Shown piece after piece: positions 59,701-64,000 of a stretch of DNA of 64,000 nucleotides (position 1 is the first letter of the stretch; each line of letters opens with the position of its first letter). Source of the DNA: Clytia hemisphaerica (Eukaryota; Cnidaria; Hydrozoa; Leptothecata; Clytiidae); assembly GCA_902728285.1 (NCBI GenBank), contig CACVBU010000824.1, forward strand, positions 575,307 to 639,306, in the 5' to 3' direction. The notes beneath the pieces are model-generated. The model was not told where the DNA came from and ran no database searches. It saw only the letters and a list, made by a program, of their open reading frames with translations. Made by a program: the position numbers and the translations under genes.

Positions 59701-62607
59701 ATCTAATTTTCTATATTTGTTTTTTTGCACACACCCCTGTAAAACTATGGTCTCAAGCCACCCTGTTGCTAAGATGTTGGCTTGAAATCCAAAATGAAAC
59801 CACTGAAAATGAAAGTTAAATTGGCCTGCACTCCAAATCCTGTTACCTTGTTATAGGAGTTTTAGTCTATACTGGTTGTAATCAGACAGTGTCAATAGTT
59901 GTTTTGGAGAACGCAACAGCCTTTTGAAACAAATTGCTCCACATACATTCCTTTCCATCAGCCAATAAAAACTTGATAAATCATCTTGTCTCTAGGTAGG
60001 TAACTGTTGTGAAGTAATAATTAGTTATTCAATAGGCCATCCCATTCTCCAAAACAACTATCGAACAACAAGTACAAAACTAATCGAATGTAATTGAAGG
60101 TGAAGGCTTCTTCGTAAAAGCGAAAGACATGTACCTATTTTTCGGATCTGGTATGCGGGAATAGTGTCTGGACCTGCAGGCGACCTCGTAGGGTTGGGTA
60201 TGGGTGTGGTTTGGGTGTGGTTACGTATCAGATTGGCTAGGAATTTGGTTATTATCAGTTAGGGTTAGAGTTGGAGCTAGAAAAAAGCACTCTTTTGTGA
60301 TTTTCTCTTAATACAGTCTGGTCTGTAGTTTTTACAATATAAATAGCCATCAGAAACGCTCTTTCGGCATGAATCCGTGGCGCAGTGGATAAGGCATTGG
60401 GTTTCAAAACATCGGAACTTTGCATTTAGCAATAAGCAAAAAGCTCGTCCCAAAAAATCTGAACAATGGCAAAAAATGAAGTTTTCAGAATGTCAAAAAT
60501 TTTTATATAGACACAAAGAATATCATTTCATGAACAATATGTGAAAAAATCAGAGCAGGAACATGCTCCATTGAAAAGTTATGACCAGATTTCCGATTTC
60601 CAGGCTAAAATCCCTGGAAAGCTCACAAAAATCAAGATTTTTACAAAATGGGCATATAAAGGCTACAAAGTAGTTTACCTTACCAAATGTTTTTAAAAAT
60701 TGATAATTTTCAAGTTACTGAAGAAATTAAGTCATTTCAGATGTCCAATGGAGTTTTTAGGGGGTCTAAAATTCTGTTGCGCCGTGACGGAAAATCATAA
60801 TTTCTAAATAAAATTGAACAAAGCAGAATTTTTTCAGTTTTTAAATGTTTAAAATATTAGACCTATTAGGACTGTTGAGAATCACTAAAGGAATTCACTC
60901 TAAAACACCAAGGTAATTCTTTAGTGTACTTTAAAGTTTGCGTTGCGCCGTGACGGAAAATCCAGGTTGGCGTTTTAAAATTATCTTTTCTCCAAAACTT
61001 GTTCATCAATCAACTTGATGTTTATATGACATGCTTAAACAAGTCATCTGGTAAATATTTAGCTGCTAAAATTTAATTTTAGACTTAGTCATACCTTAGA
61101 AATAGCCAATGGAAAAATACTAACAGATTTTTTTTCAAAAATGTTTCATTCTCATTTTTTTCCAAAAATGTCCATATTTTTTAAACAGTGCTAATTTTTC
61201 AGTATATGATTTTTGATCTTCGAAAATACATGCCTTGGGAAATATTTAATAATTGTTTTGATGGCAATATGTTGAAATACGATGAGAATAATATATTATT
61301 CATATTTGTGATTTTCATTGTTTCATCAAATTTTAAGCCAAAATGGGCCATTTATTGACCTTTCAAGAACCAATATCTTTCCAGCACATTCACAAAACCC
61401 CATGATGTTATATATCATTGAAAGCAAAATTTTTCATAGATTCTGAATATCTAATTCTTAAAATTCACAATTTTGTTGGGTGAGAGCTATAGTGCTTTAA
61501 GTAGTTTTTTCAACAGCTGGGACGAGCTTTTTGCTTATTGCTATTTAGTGGTTTCGAATCCCACCGGTGGCGATCTGTCGGTAAGTCATTCAGTAAGTTA
61601 GAAAACATAGTAAAAGACTCACAGAAAACCAGAAAGTCAGAAAAACTACGAACTAGAGACTGGAAAGTACGAAATAAGTCCAGATGTGTCTTTCGTCTTT
61701 ACGACCGTAATTGAATAAAAGGGTCAAATAATTGTGATGCAATTATCAAACACAATTGAATCTCAATCGAACGGCTGGTTACTAGATAATATAAAAATTG
61801 TGTTCGACGATTGGTTCGATACGATTGATTGTCATACGTTTGATTGAGCTCCGATTATGTTTGTTTTATGTTCGATAGGTTTGATTACAATATTAAATTG
61901 GCCCACTCATTTAGGGCTTTAGCGTGGGTGGTCATCAATGCGTCAATGCCATCAATTTGGAAAATCAAATAAAAGCAAATGCAAAAAATACAATCGCACA
62001 CGTGTGTGATCGCAGCAATAATAAATAATAACAGAATTTGATTGGCTATGTTTTCAACTGTCATTTGGAGCTTAGAAATTTATAATTATAGGACCCTGTC
62101 AACGCACCGGACTGTCCGGTGTATTTGTCCGGTGGCAAAAAGTATCCTTTTGCTACATCAGACGCAATAAGTCCGGTGTTGCATACAGGTAATTTTGGAC
62201 GCCGGACATTTATGAAACAAAAAATTAAGAAACACCGGACCCACCGGACTGGTCATATCCAGTGTTTTGATTGTCCGGTGGTAAAAAAATTCTCATTTTA
62301 CACCGGACTTTTGCGTGTCCGGTGTTCGTTAAGTCCGGTGCGTCAGCAGGGTCCTATAATTATAGCCCAAACCATGCTATTCATTTTGCCATCCATTATG
62401 TAAAGGAAGAAATCATAGCATGGATCTCCAAGCTGTTTGTTGCATTCTTTGCTTGTGTTCATGCTACAAAAAAATCTATTTCACATACTTGATCGAGGGA
62501 AGAATGTATGATGTCCTCAGATCCTCAAAATGTTGACTGTTTGCAACTGTTGCTTCCACTATGTAGATAACATCATAAACAGGTTTTTCTATCGTTTTAA
62601 CAACCAT
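32132..62607 (-). CDS. MED25: Mediator complex subunit 25
   Basis: About 23 coding exons, about 903 residues (human MED25 is 747). Coding exons on the minus strand: 62607-62489, 58259-58208, 57852-57737, 57172-57109, 56512-56478, 50556-50430, 48816-48751, 45263-45166, 44786-44694, 44123-43888, 43451-43209, 41954-41814, 41310-41173, 40460-40332, 39324-39254, 39099-39042, 37611-37468, 37129-36992, 36036-35938, 34510-34367, 34039-33950, 33701-33558, 32287-32132. Junction phases agree everywhere except between 48751 and 45263, where a small exon of length 3n+2 is missing. The protein follows MED25 order: VWA domain, linker with the conserved HHMVFLKGITLP box, glutamine-rich region, ACID/PTOV domain, tail with an LxxLL box. 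MED25 links activators to Mediator and RNA polymerase II in the nucleus. Confidence 0.95.
32416..33130. mobile_element. Repeat with GAGTTGACTCTCT ends, interrupted by a MITE
   Basis: Left end GGAGTTGACTCTCTTTAATT and right end GAATAAGAGAACGTCAACTG are inverted and resemble the ends of pogo/Tigger-type elements (ACAGTTGACTCTCTCTAATTC). The MITE at 32591-33041 lies inside it. Related ends occur at 33290, 36178-36373 and 48877. All are in introns of MED25 and non-coding. Confidence 0.55.
32591..33041. mobile_element. MITE, TTAAGGGCAGAAACTTTCGCG ends
   Basis: The left end TTAAGGGCAGAAACTTTCGC and the right end GCGAAAGTTTCTGCCCTTAA are perfect inverted repeats of 21 bases. The interior repeats (R)AAACTTTCGCG several times, in both orientations, so the element is built of its own terminal motif. 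In the last intron of MED25. Confidence 0.9.
33290..33490. repeat. Pogo/Tigger-like repeat fragment
   Basis: Starts ACAGTTGACTCTCTCTAATTC and continues with CTCTTCGAATTAAAGAAGTA, then GTTCACGCTCTCGTATTTAA towards the right. Same family as the copies near 32416, 36178 and 48877. Non-coding. Confidence 0.5.
34540..34745. repeat. Dispersed repeat, first of two copies in MED25 introns
   Basis: GCGAGTTTATGTATT, GCGATTTGGAATAACC, TTGACCC-like and ACCGTCTCC...AGAAAAACACACA phrases occur here and again in the same order at 42537-42725. The two copies are about 75-80 percent alike over about 190 bases. No coding frame. Confidence 0.75.
34790..35060. repeat. ATCGAT-rich low-complexity tract
   Basis: Dense TAATCGATAGCTAATCGAT-type sequence, self-complementary over short distances. 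In an intron of MED25. Confidence 0.7.
36176..36373. mobile_element. Pogo/Tigger-like MITE
   Basis: Left AAGTCTCTCTCGAATTCGAA and right CGAATTAGAGAGAGTCGAGT are inverted. Internal ACTCTCTGTAATTCGAATCG is a further copy of the motif. In an intron of MED25. Confidence 0.6.
36992..40460 (-). other. MED25: MED25 exons: ACID/PTOV activator-binding domain
   Basis: Exon 40460-40332 ends KTIWTGQLQWQET (family LAWSGVLEWQEK). Exon 39324-39254 gives RKLNCHITMQINEV. Exon 39099-39042 gives DVWPKTLQMQLIPQAYL (family EQWPQKLIMQLIPQQLL). Exon 37611-37468 gives KTVIFHFHNSDSEVLAAMYR and a glycine/threonine insert. Exon 37129-36992 gives AGCIIIPSS, GQVRVLLLIFSQKKQTFIGV and IPENQQKFVNELK (family FMGLIPYDQSGFVNGI). 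This beta-barrel domain is the docking surface for transcription activators. Confidence 0.95.
38241..39011. mobile_element. Foldback element with G/C-run ends
   Basis: The right end GTGGAAAACACCCCCCCCCC plus CTGATAAAAATAGGGTTAAG is the inverse of the left end GGTTAACCCTATTATTATCA plus GGGGGGGTGTTTTCCACCAG. The left end is broken by a 28-base insert. Inside are TGACGTCATCA motifs (38407, 38429, 38645, 38660). The phrase CTTTTGATCTAGA near the left is echoed inverted near 38757 (CTAGATCAAAAG). A related copy starts at about 63640. Lies in an intron of MED25. Confidence 0.75.
40863..41118. mobile_element. MITE, GGCCGGTCTCCACTTG family, damaged copy
   Basis: Shares AAGGCCGGTCTCCACTTG, the phrase GGTCAAAAGAAAAATGAAGC and AAGCGTGCGCTACATTTTTA with the intact copy at 24263-24492. 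It carries an extra piece of about 70 bases at 40981-41060 and has a diverged right end. Confidence 0.8.
41395..41700 (-). mobile_element. tRNA-derived SINE, copy 1
   Basis: On the minus strand the head reads GAACCGTGGTGCAGTGGTAG (A box TGGTGCAGTGG), then GGTTGTTGGTTCAACCCC as B box, then a body of about 230 bases with GAAAGAGTGGCGCCCTCC. Two extra tandem copies of ACCACGGTTC sit at the head end (41667-41693). The same body recurs at 50580-50795. Confidence 0.8.
42537..42730. repeat. Dispersed repeat, second copy
   Basis: Same family as 34540-34745: GCGAGTTTATGTATTTGGAC, GAGCGATTTGGAATAACCCA, CCGTCTCCGTTGTAGAAAAA. In an intron of MED25. Confidence 0.75.
42785..43005. repeat. Tandem duplication of about 113 bases
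   Basis: CATGTTGAAATCACTCTCAA ... GTTTCCACATGGTTGCACAA ... AGAGTGCACACTCAAAGC at 42803-42883 is repeated at 42912-43000 with few changes. The ends (TTCGCTTTAAATGTGCAC / GTGCACACTTAAAGCGAA) are inverted, so the whole may be a MITE carrying an internal duplication. Confidence 0.75.
44994..45104. mobile_element. Palindromic MITE, ATGACGTAAT ends (copy A)
   Basis: ATGACGTAATCGTTTATACG at the left is inverted as CGTATAAAAGATTACGTCAT at the right. A second pair inside reads ACACCGGGCAGTTTG / CAAACGCCCGGTGT. Length 111 bases. Ends 62 bases from the MED25 exon at 45166. Confidence 0.85.
45340..45780. repeat. C/G-run-rich repeat in a MED25 intron
   Basis: Several C runs (eight C near 45610, ten C near 45667) and GGGGGAGGGG near 45700 in a region of mixed composition. 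Resembles the foldback family with G/C-run ends but clean inverted ends were not found. Confidence 0.3.
45988..46357. mobile_element. MITE, ACACGTTTTTTTTATAAGGAAC ends
   Basis: Left ACACGGTTTTTTTATAAGGA and right TCCTTATAAAAAAAACGTGT are inverted. TTCCTTA/TAAGGAA recurs several times inside. Length 370 bases, non-coding, in an intron of MED25. Confidence 0.8.
46975..47225. repeat. MITE-like repeat, GAACAAACTATATAAGAACA family (copy 1)
   Basis: ACACGTTTTATTATGAGAAC, GAACAAACTATATAAGAACA and a terminal GGATGTTCTTATAAAAAAA are shared with 50178-50400. The ends are roughly inverted. Both copies are in MED25 introns. Confidence 0.6.
48068..48229. mobile_element. Palindromic MITE, ATGACGTAAT ends (copy B)
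   Basis: CTATTCATGATATTCATGAC and TCATGAATATCATGAATAG are inverted ends. Inside are GTAATGTTATCTACGGAAAT / TTTCCGTAGAAAACATTAC and a GCCAGTAGTGG / CCACTACTG pair. Structurally like the element at 44994-45104 (ATGACGTAAT...ACGGAAA...CCGG/CCCCGG). Confidence 0.85.
48548..48558 (-). other. Candidate 11-base micro-exon of MED25
   Basis: Exon 7 ends in phase 0, but the exon at 45263 begins with one base completing a codon, so an exon of 3n+2 bases is required between them. A segment AATACCAACAG flanked by TTTCAG and GTCACA satisfies this and joins as NTNR-HRLTKQQN. Reading on past the internal donor gives a stop. The match is by phase and splice sites only, so another unseen exon remains possible. 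Confidence 0.25.
50178..50402. repeat. MITE-like repeat, GAACAAACTATATAAGAACA family (copy 2)
   Basis: ACACGGTTTTTTAGAACAAA, then CTATATAAGAACATAAAGCT and GGATGTTCTTATAAAAAATG. Same family as 46975-47225. Ends 28 bases from the MED25 exon at 50430. Confidence 0.6.
50580..50795 (-). mobile_element. tRNA-derived SINE, copy 2 (B box deleted)
   Basis: Body and A-box region match the SINE at 41395-41700 (GGAGGCAACCCGAAGACTCC, GGATTTCTCCACTTACCCGT, GGTATGACGCG...CTCTACCACTGCA). About 35 bases including the B box are missing at the head. Confidence 0.75.
51766..51915. repeat. Direct repeat of 150 bases, left copy
   Basis: AAAGCTAAAACAAATCCAAT to AAAAAAAGGGGTACC is repeated, with no difference that I can see, at 53963-54112. 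The left copy is cut at its end by the LTR element (TGTAACG starts at 51916). The right copy continues into CACCCCCTATTTTGG. Confidence 0.9.
51916..53718 (+). mobile_element. LTR retrotransposon, internally deleted, BEL/Pao-like
   Basis: The LTR start TGTAACGTCATCAGACGTTA at 51916 recurs at 53672, preceded by a polypurine tract GGCGGGGAG (53663-53671), the expected 3' LTR boundary. The 3' LTR is readable for only about 46 bases and then turns into a run of about 30 T. Within the 5' part, a 77-base unit (CATATTGTGAGCCTCTTACG) is duplicated near 52389 and 52476. Internal coding is limited to one frame, so most of gag-pol is missing. Confidence 0.65.
52663..53652 (+). pseudogene. gag-like ORF of the LTR element, fused across a deletion
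   Basis: From ATG 52663 about 200 residues of charged helix (MMKSAERRLKLIQEDIEDFI ... KKRTMKRAIAQTTQ) lead to LKFKLLKFSGFESTMDIY, which resembles the KLxKFxG segment at the start of the BEL/Pao gag-associated domain (DUF1759 type). The frame then runs through unrelated sequence to 53652. In a neighbouring frame this gives a hydrophobic C-terminal segment (FAMLWIFILIKIVSRNLNSI) directly before the polypurine tract. Protease, reverse transcriptase and integrase are absent. Confidence 0.5.
53717..53746. repeat. Poly(T) run of about 30
   Basis: Interrupts the 3' LTR copy. The sequence after it (GTTCCGAAGTAGCATGCGCA onward) is not found in the 5' LTR. Likely a weak point for sequencing or assembly. 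Confidence 0.95.
53963..54112. repeat. Direct repeat of 150 bases, right copy
   Basis: Identical by eye to 51766-51915, offset 2197 bases. It continues on the right into the rest of the foldback element, as an uninterrupted (empty-site) version would. Confidence 0.9.
54574..55850. mobile_element. Foldback element with G/C-run ends and CAGTTAGTAC repeats
   Basis: Left end TTTGCGCGCAGGGGGGGGTC plus ATTCAGTTAGTTC is the inverse of the right end GTACTAACTGCATGACCCCC plus CCCTGTTGCGCACC. CAGTTAGTACCCTAAAGTAC or its relatives occur near 54669, 55610, 55677 and 55738, and TACTAACTGC near 54623, 54692 and 55759. The middle (54800-55600) is AT-rich and non-coding. In intron 5 of MED25. Confidence 0.75.
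56920..57030 (-). mobile_element. tRNA-like SINE head or tRNA pseudogene
   Basis: On the minus strand: GGCTAGGTGGCTCAGTCGGC (A box), an anticodon-arm-like CACCTTACAATCAAAGGG, and GTATTCGGTCCCTGGTCACC (B box). The order and spacing fit a tRNA of about 73 bases with anticodon region TTACAA, but T-stem pairing is imperfect. Lies in intron 4 of MED25. Confidence 0.5.
57354..57725. mobile_element. MITE ending 10 bases from a MED25 splice donor
   Basis: Left end ATACACTCATTTTGTTTTAT (plus AAGCATA) and right end TATGCTTATAAAACAAAATG (plus AGTGTAT) are perfect 27-base inverted repeats. The interior repeats AAGCATA and GAGGCTCA. Length 372 bases. On the MED25 strand the element begins 10 bases into intron 3 (donor at 57736). 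Confidence 0.9.
58367..58603. repeat. ATCACGC minisatellite
   Basis: AATCACGCCATCACGCAAA and shorter ATCACGCATCACGCC units repeat about ten times with irregular A-rich or TAGCGAAAAT spacers. It is bounded by GGCCCCCCAGCGG on the left and AGGGGGGCC on the right, which are inverted, so it may be the interior of a further G/C-run element (about 58351-58609). In intron 1 of MED25. Confidence 0.7.
59895..60061. mobile_element. Short MITE
   Basis: ATAGTTGTTTTGGAGAA at the left and TTCTCCAAAACAACTAT at the right are perfect 17-base inverted ends. Interior of about 130 bases is non-coding. In intron 1 of MED25. Confidence 0.7.
60368..61720 (+). mobile_element. tRNA-derived SINE split by a DNA transposon
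   Basis: The head CATGAATCCGTGGCGCAGTG has an A box (TGGCGCAGTGG). The B box GGTTTCGAATCCCACC appears only at 61550, after an inserted element (60428-61542). Removing the insert brings the two boxes to normal tRNA spacing. The body continues to about 61720 with repeated AGTCAG/AGAAAACC phrases and ends near AATAAAAGGG. Confidence 0.8.
60428..61542. mobile_element. DNA transposon, 25-base perfect inverted ends, target duplication ATTT
   Basis: The left end AGCAATAAGCAAAAAGCTCG (plus TCCCA) and its perfect complement ending at 61542 bound 1115 bases. The flanks show ATTT on both sides (60424-60427 and 61543-61546). No open frame, so non-autonomous. Inside, GTTGCGCCGTGACGGAAAAT occurs twice (near 60776 and 60942). 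The insertion sits inside a SINE. Confidence 0.92.
62081..62364. mobile_element. MITE built from CACCGGAC/GTCCGGTG repeats
   Basis: Inverted ends TATAATTATAGGACCCTG and CAGGGTCCTATAATTATA. Inside, CACCGGAC and GTCCGGTG occur about a dozen times in both orientations. Length 284 bases. Starts 125 bases into intron 1 of MED25. Confidence 0.9.
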
Positions 62608-63434
62608 GATTTTGCTACAGATTTTACTGATTGTGGATTCACCCAGCATGAAACTACAAACTCAAAGCTGAAAGTTTATCCGTGAAAATCTAGTAGGCTA
62701 TGACTAGTAATTTTTACATTTTATCTGTAACATAGCGTAACTTTGTAAATGATAATACCATTATCGAAAATAGAGCTTACATATTACAACCCGCAATAGC
62801 CTATCACATAAAGAAATATTATTCATTTGCTCCCGACTGACTGAAATCGAAAGCAACTGGAATATCCGAGTTATTTTTTCCGAGTTTTTTTTCGAGTTAT
62901 TTTGCGTGTGACGTCATTATGACTTAACAAACAGTGTTAAATGGGTAAAAGGGTAAAAAAGCAGAGATTTGGGAAATTCCGAAATTGAGTGGCAGTAATT
63001 TATGAAGTTTAATATAACTAGTTATTCTTGAAGTATTCATTTGTTTTTGTTTTATGACGTCATCACAAATGGCCTAAACTAAAAAGCAGGCTTTTATTTT
63101 TTAGCCAAAGCCCAAAATCTTAAAATTTAATAAAGTAACAGTGATTTTCATTTTCTACATAATACGCTTCTTTTGATGTATGTGATTCATCATACTAAGA
63201 GAGGGGTGGAGCTTCTTCCGAAAAATTACAGAAAATTTGGTTTGGATATGCATTAATTTAGCTAAGGATAGTGCGTCTGTTAAAAGTCAACAAGTGTCAG
63301 TGAAGCAGCTGAGACCAATACTTTTTCAATCCAATCCAGTGTTTGTATGAAATTAGGGGGCGTGCTACACTCTTTATGTGGACGGGAAATGAGTGCCTTC
63401 GAATCTCCTACAAAAGAGATCCATTTCTAGCTTT
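62608..63434. other. Upstream region of MED25
   Basis: Presumed promoter and 5' untranslated region on the minus strand. No TATA box or known element could be assigned with confidence. TGACGTCA-type sites occur at 62910 and 63056. An acceptor-like CTGTAG lies 7 bases before the ATG, so the transcript may begin in an upstream non-coding exon. Confidence 0.35.
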
Positions 63435-63441
63435 CGTATAC

Positions 63442-63547
63442 CTTATCGGGGAAAACTTCGTTGGTGAAAATTTTCGTCGGGGAAAAATTCATCACTTGCT
63501 GGTAGTTGGTAAACGCATTAAGCCCTGACGAAGTTTTCCCCGATAAG
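63442..63547. mobile_element. Short palindromic MITE
   Basis: CTTATCGGGGAAAACTTCGT and ACGAAGTTTTCCCCGATAAG are perfect 20-base inverted ends around about 65 bases. GGGGAAAA recurs once inside. Upstream of MED25. Confidence 0.85.
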
Positions 63548-63639
63548 TACCTTATTCGTTATTGACATTTATGGGAGGGCAGTAAATTTTCCGATAATCA
63601 TTTCCCGCACATTTCAGTTGTTTTAACTGCAAGTTTTGG

Positions 63640-64000
63640 GGCCTCTATTCTCAAGAGGGAGATGGGGTGTTTTCCGCCAATCTTGCATATTAAATAAATT
63701 GAATTTTATTTAGATATGGGCTTTTGAAAATTTGCAGAAATGTTCACAACCATTCACAGAAAAAAATTTGGGTTGATGACGTCATCGCGAAATCGCAAAG
63801 GTGGTAATGACATTTTTACCAAATCATGTATAGCGTATTAAGGGCTCTGACCATAGTGAATTTTTCATAATTGCCGTGTTTAAAATGTGTTTTCTGACTG
63901 ATGTAACCAACAAAACTATGGCATGCTATACATTTTCTCTTAGACAAACTATTCCTGAATCTGAAAATTTAAAAATTGCATTGGAAAAATTTGATGAAGT
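63640..64000. mobile_element. Foldback element related to 38241-39011, continues past the window
   Basis: CTCTATTCTCAAGAGGGAGA, TGGGGTGTTTTCCGCCAATC, TTGCAGAAATGTTC and AAAAAATTTGGGTTGATGAC plus GTCATC occur in the same order as at 38277-38440. The right end is outside the window. Confidence 0.75.

Larger units (their letters stand above)
48751..62607 (-). other. MED25: MED25 exons 1-7: VWA domain
   Basis: Residues 1-193. Exon 1 (62607-62489) reads MVVKTIEKPVYDVIYIVEAT and YILPSIK, matching the first strand and helix of the MED25 VWA. Exon 2 gives FFNNGNTPSETDWFGVE. Exon 3 gives GVGTQYCLLTFTNQLNQ. Exon 4 gives LTSGGISECSLLIEAFAYAL (family GGGGESCSLIAEGL). Exon 5 gives FDVMANNRDK. Exon 6 gives KHCVVISHLPPFIYPVIG. 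Exon 7 gives INFSILSGRFVSKFREMIKK. This domain is the part of MED25 that attaches to core Mediator. Intron 1 is over 4 kb and intron 5 about 5.9 kb. A 5' untranslated exon is possible, since an acceptor-like ATCTGTAG precedes the ATG. Confidence 0.9.

Overview
The window looks like nuclear DNA of an animal, most likely an invertebrate. Genes are split by GT-AG introns, base composition is AT-rich, tRNA-headed SINEs and many short inverted-repeat transposons are present, and the largest gene encodes a metazoan-type Mediator subunit. The sequence does not let me name the species. There is one 10-base assembly gap (22450-22459).

Left part (1-16 kb) is a graveyard of mobile DNA. It holds a broken zinc-finger/coiled-coil gene followed by about six tandem copies of what looks like its 3' end (0.6-3.4 kb). 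Next is a large DNA transposon (about 3.5-12 kb) carrying a spliced zinc-finger transposase gene with one frameshift, flanked by two kinds of repeated sub-terminal motif. Then come a decayed Helitron (12.4-13.5 kb) and exons of a second RNase-H-like transposase family (14.6-15.0 kb).

Middle part (16-31 kb) holds three host-like multi-exon genes reconstructed here from splice sites and exactly matching codon phases. They are an unrecognised charged 823-residue protein on the plus strand (18750-26233, eight exons), a 125-residue single-pass membrane protein on the minus strand (28057-26778, three exons), and a 164-residue MYND zinc-finger protein on the plus strand (30233-31192, two exons). An intron of the first contains a large satellite palindrome that ends exactly at the assembly gap.

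Right part (32-62.6 kb) is one gene on the minus strand, the MED25 subunit of Mediator. About 23 coding exons run from the start codon at 62607 to the stop at 32132. They encode an N-terminal von Willebrand A domain (which docks MED25 to Mediator), a long glutamine-rich linker, the activator-interacting ACID/PTOV domain, and a glutamine-rich tail with an LxxLL box. The introns are packed with MITEs, SINEs, a BEL/Pao-like LTR element, and foldback elements whose ends carry long G or C runs. The MYND gene and MED25 converge; the 823-residue gene and the membrane-protein gene also converge.

Most of the non-coding sequence can be assigned to repeat families by internal inverted or direct repeats visible in the window. 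No rRNA gene, intact tRNA gene or CRISPR array was seen.
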